Of a stretch of 64,000 nucleotides of DNA, positions 56,760 to 64,000 are shown piece by piece. The translations under genes and the position numbers were made by a program. Every line of letters begins with the position of its first letter. Positions within the stretch are counted from its first letter, which is position 1. This DNA is from Lucifuga dentata (lineage: Eukaryota; Chordata; Actinopteri; Ophidiiformes; Bythitidae), in assembly GCA_014773175.1 (NCBI GenBank), contig VXCM01000717.1, positions 146,882 through 210,881 of the forward strand, given 5' to 3'. The notes beneath the pieces are model-generated. The model saw nothing but the letters and a program-made list of their open reading frames with translations, made no database searches and was not told where the DNA came from.

Positions 56760-59663
56760 CCGCCTATATGCCTCTGAGCCCGGCTACATCACACTGACTT
56801 CCATCTTCACACACAATAAAATATCACACATCCTCAATCAACACTAAAACCTTTAACACAAACAAAAGAAAGAAAAATATACAGTAGAATCGTTTCCGTT
56901 TGCACTAATTCTTACAAAGCGGAGGGATCATCCTTATCAGTCGTTAAAGGGTTTTATTTTGTCAAATCCCCAAAGGAATCAACACTTAGTTACTGGTTGA
57001 GCTGGAATTAATTTTACATATAATCGACCCACTTTCATTAAGTGGCTTTTTTTTTGCCATGCAAATGCAATTCGTTTTGTTTTTTTTTTTAGATATGGGA
57101 TATTACTGAATACGCCCACGAGTTGCTTAATTTTCATGGGTGTAATACTTGTTCACTATAAAGATCGCACGGACATGTACTTTGAAATAAATTGCTATAA
57201 CGCCTTATAATGACTGCGTGATAATTCAAAATCACACTGCTCATTCACTGATCAGGACCATAAGTCGGGTTTTTGGGGAGGTGCGAGAAACTGCTGGAAA
57301 TATCCGTTGACAGTGTGTGTGCGATGTTCAAAGTCTATCTGTTATGCGTTAGAAATATAGTTTATTTGTGAAATAAGTATATTTCTCGTTTTGGAAATCG
57401 TTTCCAAGAGACAAGAAACCTAATCCGTTGTCAGTAACTGGTTTTGTCACTCACATGGAGCACAGGCTACTGCTTCAGATAATCCTCCACAATAGACCAA
57501 CCCCTTGAATGCCTATTATAACAAAAGAAAAATATATCCACAAATCCTGCATTCGTTTAGGTGAAATAAAAGAATAAGTACGGCTACATGCCAGTGATCT
57601 AATCTTGCCTGAACAGTCCAAATGAATTTCGGGGAGGCATGAATAAATCAAAAGGAACATGCATTTAATTCCAAATCCATTCAGTCATTTTTAAATGTGG
57701 ATGCTTTTTTTCATTCAAAAGATGACATATAACTGATAGTCGGTAATTAAATAAAAAATGTCTGCAAATAAAGGGGCAAATATTTTTGAGAGATTATTCC
57801 GTATCATGGATGATGCCTTTAATTTGAGTTTAGAAAGGAGAGTATTTTATCTGTAGGGCTTCAACTTTAATAATGCTGCATTGGAAAACAGCACATTTGC
57901 ATACAGGCAAATTTTGCAACAACTTGGACAGGTTTATCGTTCAGAGCAGGATGCTGTTTCTTGTCTCGTGTTTGGGATCTGGTCTCTGTGCAGGTCCTGC
58001 AGCAGATGGTGGGATATTATTGGGGGACAGATGACGAGGACAGGTTTTAACCGTGCGCACTGCAGGAATGTCTCCTCTCCTCTCGACCACATCGTCCACA
58101 GGGAGGTGCAATGGCAGCACCTGACCTGAAGATGGCAGTAATGTGTGATAGGCCGAGCATGTGTTGGCTATTTGCTGTGATGATTCTGTTTTCTGCAAGA
58201 CCGTCACATAAAAACAAAGTCAACACCATAAAAACTACAAATATGACTGAATAATAGGTTTGATCAGAGTAAAATACAATTTTGACAGGAATATATTGAT
58301 TATAACAATCGAGTTTTTGCTTCTGTAGGAGCTTCCACATTCAAATTCCTACAAAAACTACATATTTAATTTATCTGTGTAGAGACTGGCTGACAGGAAT
58401 TTTTAGAGTTACAATATATTTATTTATAATCAGATGTAAAAGACGAGGAGAGTAAAAAAGTACACCCATAACTCAGACCATTCATGGTAATATACATAGA
58501 ATTGCCATATACAGGATTATTTTCATGTTAAAATACCTACATTCAAGTAACACATTTCAAAGCCCCTATGCTTAAAGTGAAATGCCCATTCCTCCCACAC
58601 AAAATTACATATCTTTCAACACATATAGATGAAAAGGTATAGTACCATACCAACACCACAGCTATTTTCAGTAAATGTAACAATGACTGAAAAAAGTGGT
58701 GAGACTAGTCAGAAAATTAAATAATGAACTACTGTTTGGACTACAGTATGCTTCAGTTTGATGTACAACATGAGGATTGACACAGTGGTGCAAAAATATG
58801 TCATGTTATGTTTAAAAAGATGATCTCTTTTTAGGGTATAGGAGGCACTAGGGCTTGATTAGAGTATTCATTTTCTCCAAAGAAATCAAAAAAGGGAATT
58901 TCATCTTAATTTAGAGGGATTGAAATACAGCCAACTTTTGACTACAAATCTTTCCATGGTGCTCACATCTGGCTGTCTGAGGGATCAACTAGGGATTCAT
59001 TCAACAGTCAAAAATCATCATGGAGTACAGTAGCACCATTTGCATCTAAAAAAAAATACCTGTATACACCCACACACTCATATACATGTGATAACAGACA
59101 CATAAATTAGACAGATGGAGTGTAATAAGAGGCATACAGAAGGTGAGACACATGGGAAAAAAGTGAATATGTACCACTGACTTCTCTGAGTTGCAAGTGC
59201 ATATGTGGGTGTGAGTATGTAACAGAGTAAAGGCGGCATCCCTGTAAATTAAAAAATCAAGATACAGTACATTGCATGATTCATAGCGATTCGATGTGTG
59301 ATCACAAGTAAAAATAAGAAAAGACAGAATCTATCATTGACTATTCCCCCTAGCAGTGATAAATTTCACACTGGTTTCTAAAGTATCTCCCTTAATTTCC
59401 TGGAGTTTTATAACTTTTATACACTTATAGAATTGGATAGTTGAAACATGATTATTAGCTTTGATGGGTAGAAGATATCCTGGTGTCTTTTCATCACATC
59501 CTCTGATAGAGGAACAAAGGAAGTCATAGTCAAAACCAAACCTTTTTATGTTCTTTATCCAGCCAATTAAAGCTAGATCACATGAAGATGAAGGGAAAGT
59601 GAAACGAGGTGATTTTGGAGTACTGGATTATGACAGTATTTCAAGGGCAGATATTTTGGCTTA
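56760..59663. other. Spacer between sfmbt1 and prkcd, including the prkcd 3' UTR
   Basis: No coding exon was found. The right part (about 58400-59663) is probably prkcd 3' UTR on the minus strand; TTTATT at 58419-58424 reads AATAAA there. rft1, which lies between SFMBT1 and PRKCD in human, is not visible. Confidence 0.45.
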
Positions 59664-63592
<3,929 letters not shown>

Positions 63593-63901
63593 CTACACAC
63601 AGAGAAATCCACTCAACAAACAGAAAGCTGGGGTATGTAGGACTATGGCAGCATCTTGTTCCTGACTTGTACCAATAATCACACTGGGTGCTTTTACTGA
63701 GGTTAGAGGTTTGCCAATTTTAATTTATTTTGAGCAGTAGGTAAACACATTGAATGTACATCTCTATGATTTCTGTAACTCAGCAGGACTGATGTGTAAC
63801 AAATCCTACTCCTCGTGTTGTCTGTAAACTTTATACCTGGCTTTGTTTGGATAAATTTGTGTTCAGGTGTGCTTAAAATGTGCTTTGTTTGAGTTAATGG
63901 G

Positions 63902-64000
63902 TTAAAGGACAATACCAGTAAGTTTGCAGGTTTGAGCACAAAGCACAATATATATATACAACCCACATACACATCATGTTACTGACAACCATTTCCCAAA
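63902..64000 (+). mobile_element. Family A foldback MITE, copy 14 (cut by window end)
   Basis: TTAAAGGACAATACCAGTAA starts a left TIR that continues to the window edge (ACTGACAACCATTTCCCAAA). It lies in a prkcd intron. Confidence 0.8.

Noticed and set aside
57881..58340. ORFs of 82-97 codons upstream of the prkcd 3' UTR
   Set aside because: Checked as possible rft1 remnants or new exons. No conserved motif and no plausible splice context.

Overview
This window is vertebrate nuclear DNA. It has long introns with GT-AG splice sites, microsatellites, many foldback transposons, and four tRNA-Glu/Arg genes. The repeat families and the gene order point to a teleost fish, probably a percomorph; the species cannot be named. 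I rebuilt the gene models by hand from splice sites and reading phase. All four complete models close to a multiple of three with no internal stop.

Layout. (1) 927-12779, minus: complete inter-alpha-trypsin inhibitor heavy chain gene (itih3-like, 21 coding exons, 903 aa). (2) 12780-17839: intergenic, with three copies of a foldback MITE, ending in the mustn1 promoter (TATA box and AP-1 site). (3) 17840-19769, plus: mustn1 (3 exons, 77 aa) with a tRNA-Glu antisense in its second intron. (4) 19770-23135: intergenic, with a second tRNA-Glu and a GC-rich block containing an ISRE-like site. (5) 23136-31531, minus: stimate/tmem110 (8 exons, 312 aa), hosting tRNA-Arg, a tRNA-Glu pseudogene and a tRNA-Glu. 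(6) 32300-56600, minus: sfmbt1 (20 coding exons, 866 aa) plus a non-coding first exon near 56.5 kb. (7) 59664-63592, minus: the 3' part of prkcd (C1B domain, hinge and whole kinase domain). Its 5' exons lie beyond the right edge.

The order itih - mustn1 - stimate - sfmbt1 - prkcd matches human 3p21.1, so this is an ancient conserved neighbourhood. As remembered for human, two differences stand out. mustn1 points toward stimate here (tail to tail) instead of sharing its strand, and rft1 is not present between sfmbt1 and prkcd. The genes do not form one pathway: a secreted matrix protein, a small muscle/skeletal nuclear protein, an ER calcium-entry regulator, a chromatin reader and a kinase are simply neighbours.

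The most striking extra structure is a high-copy foldback element, about 590 bp when intact, with roughly 90-bp terminal inverted repeats and TTAA-like flanks. At least 14 full or partial copies lie in 64 kb, some split by younger insertions. There are also several other foldback families, six short nearly perfect palindromes, TG repeats replacing polypyrimidine tracts at several 3' splice sites, one GC-AG intron, and two NAGNAG acceptors. Twenty-two single-N gaps are flanked by exact 61-92 bp duplications or by homopolymer/simple runs. These look like unmerged contig ends. One of them adds a false 22-codon repeat to an sfmbt1 exon. I found no clear new multi-gene system.
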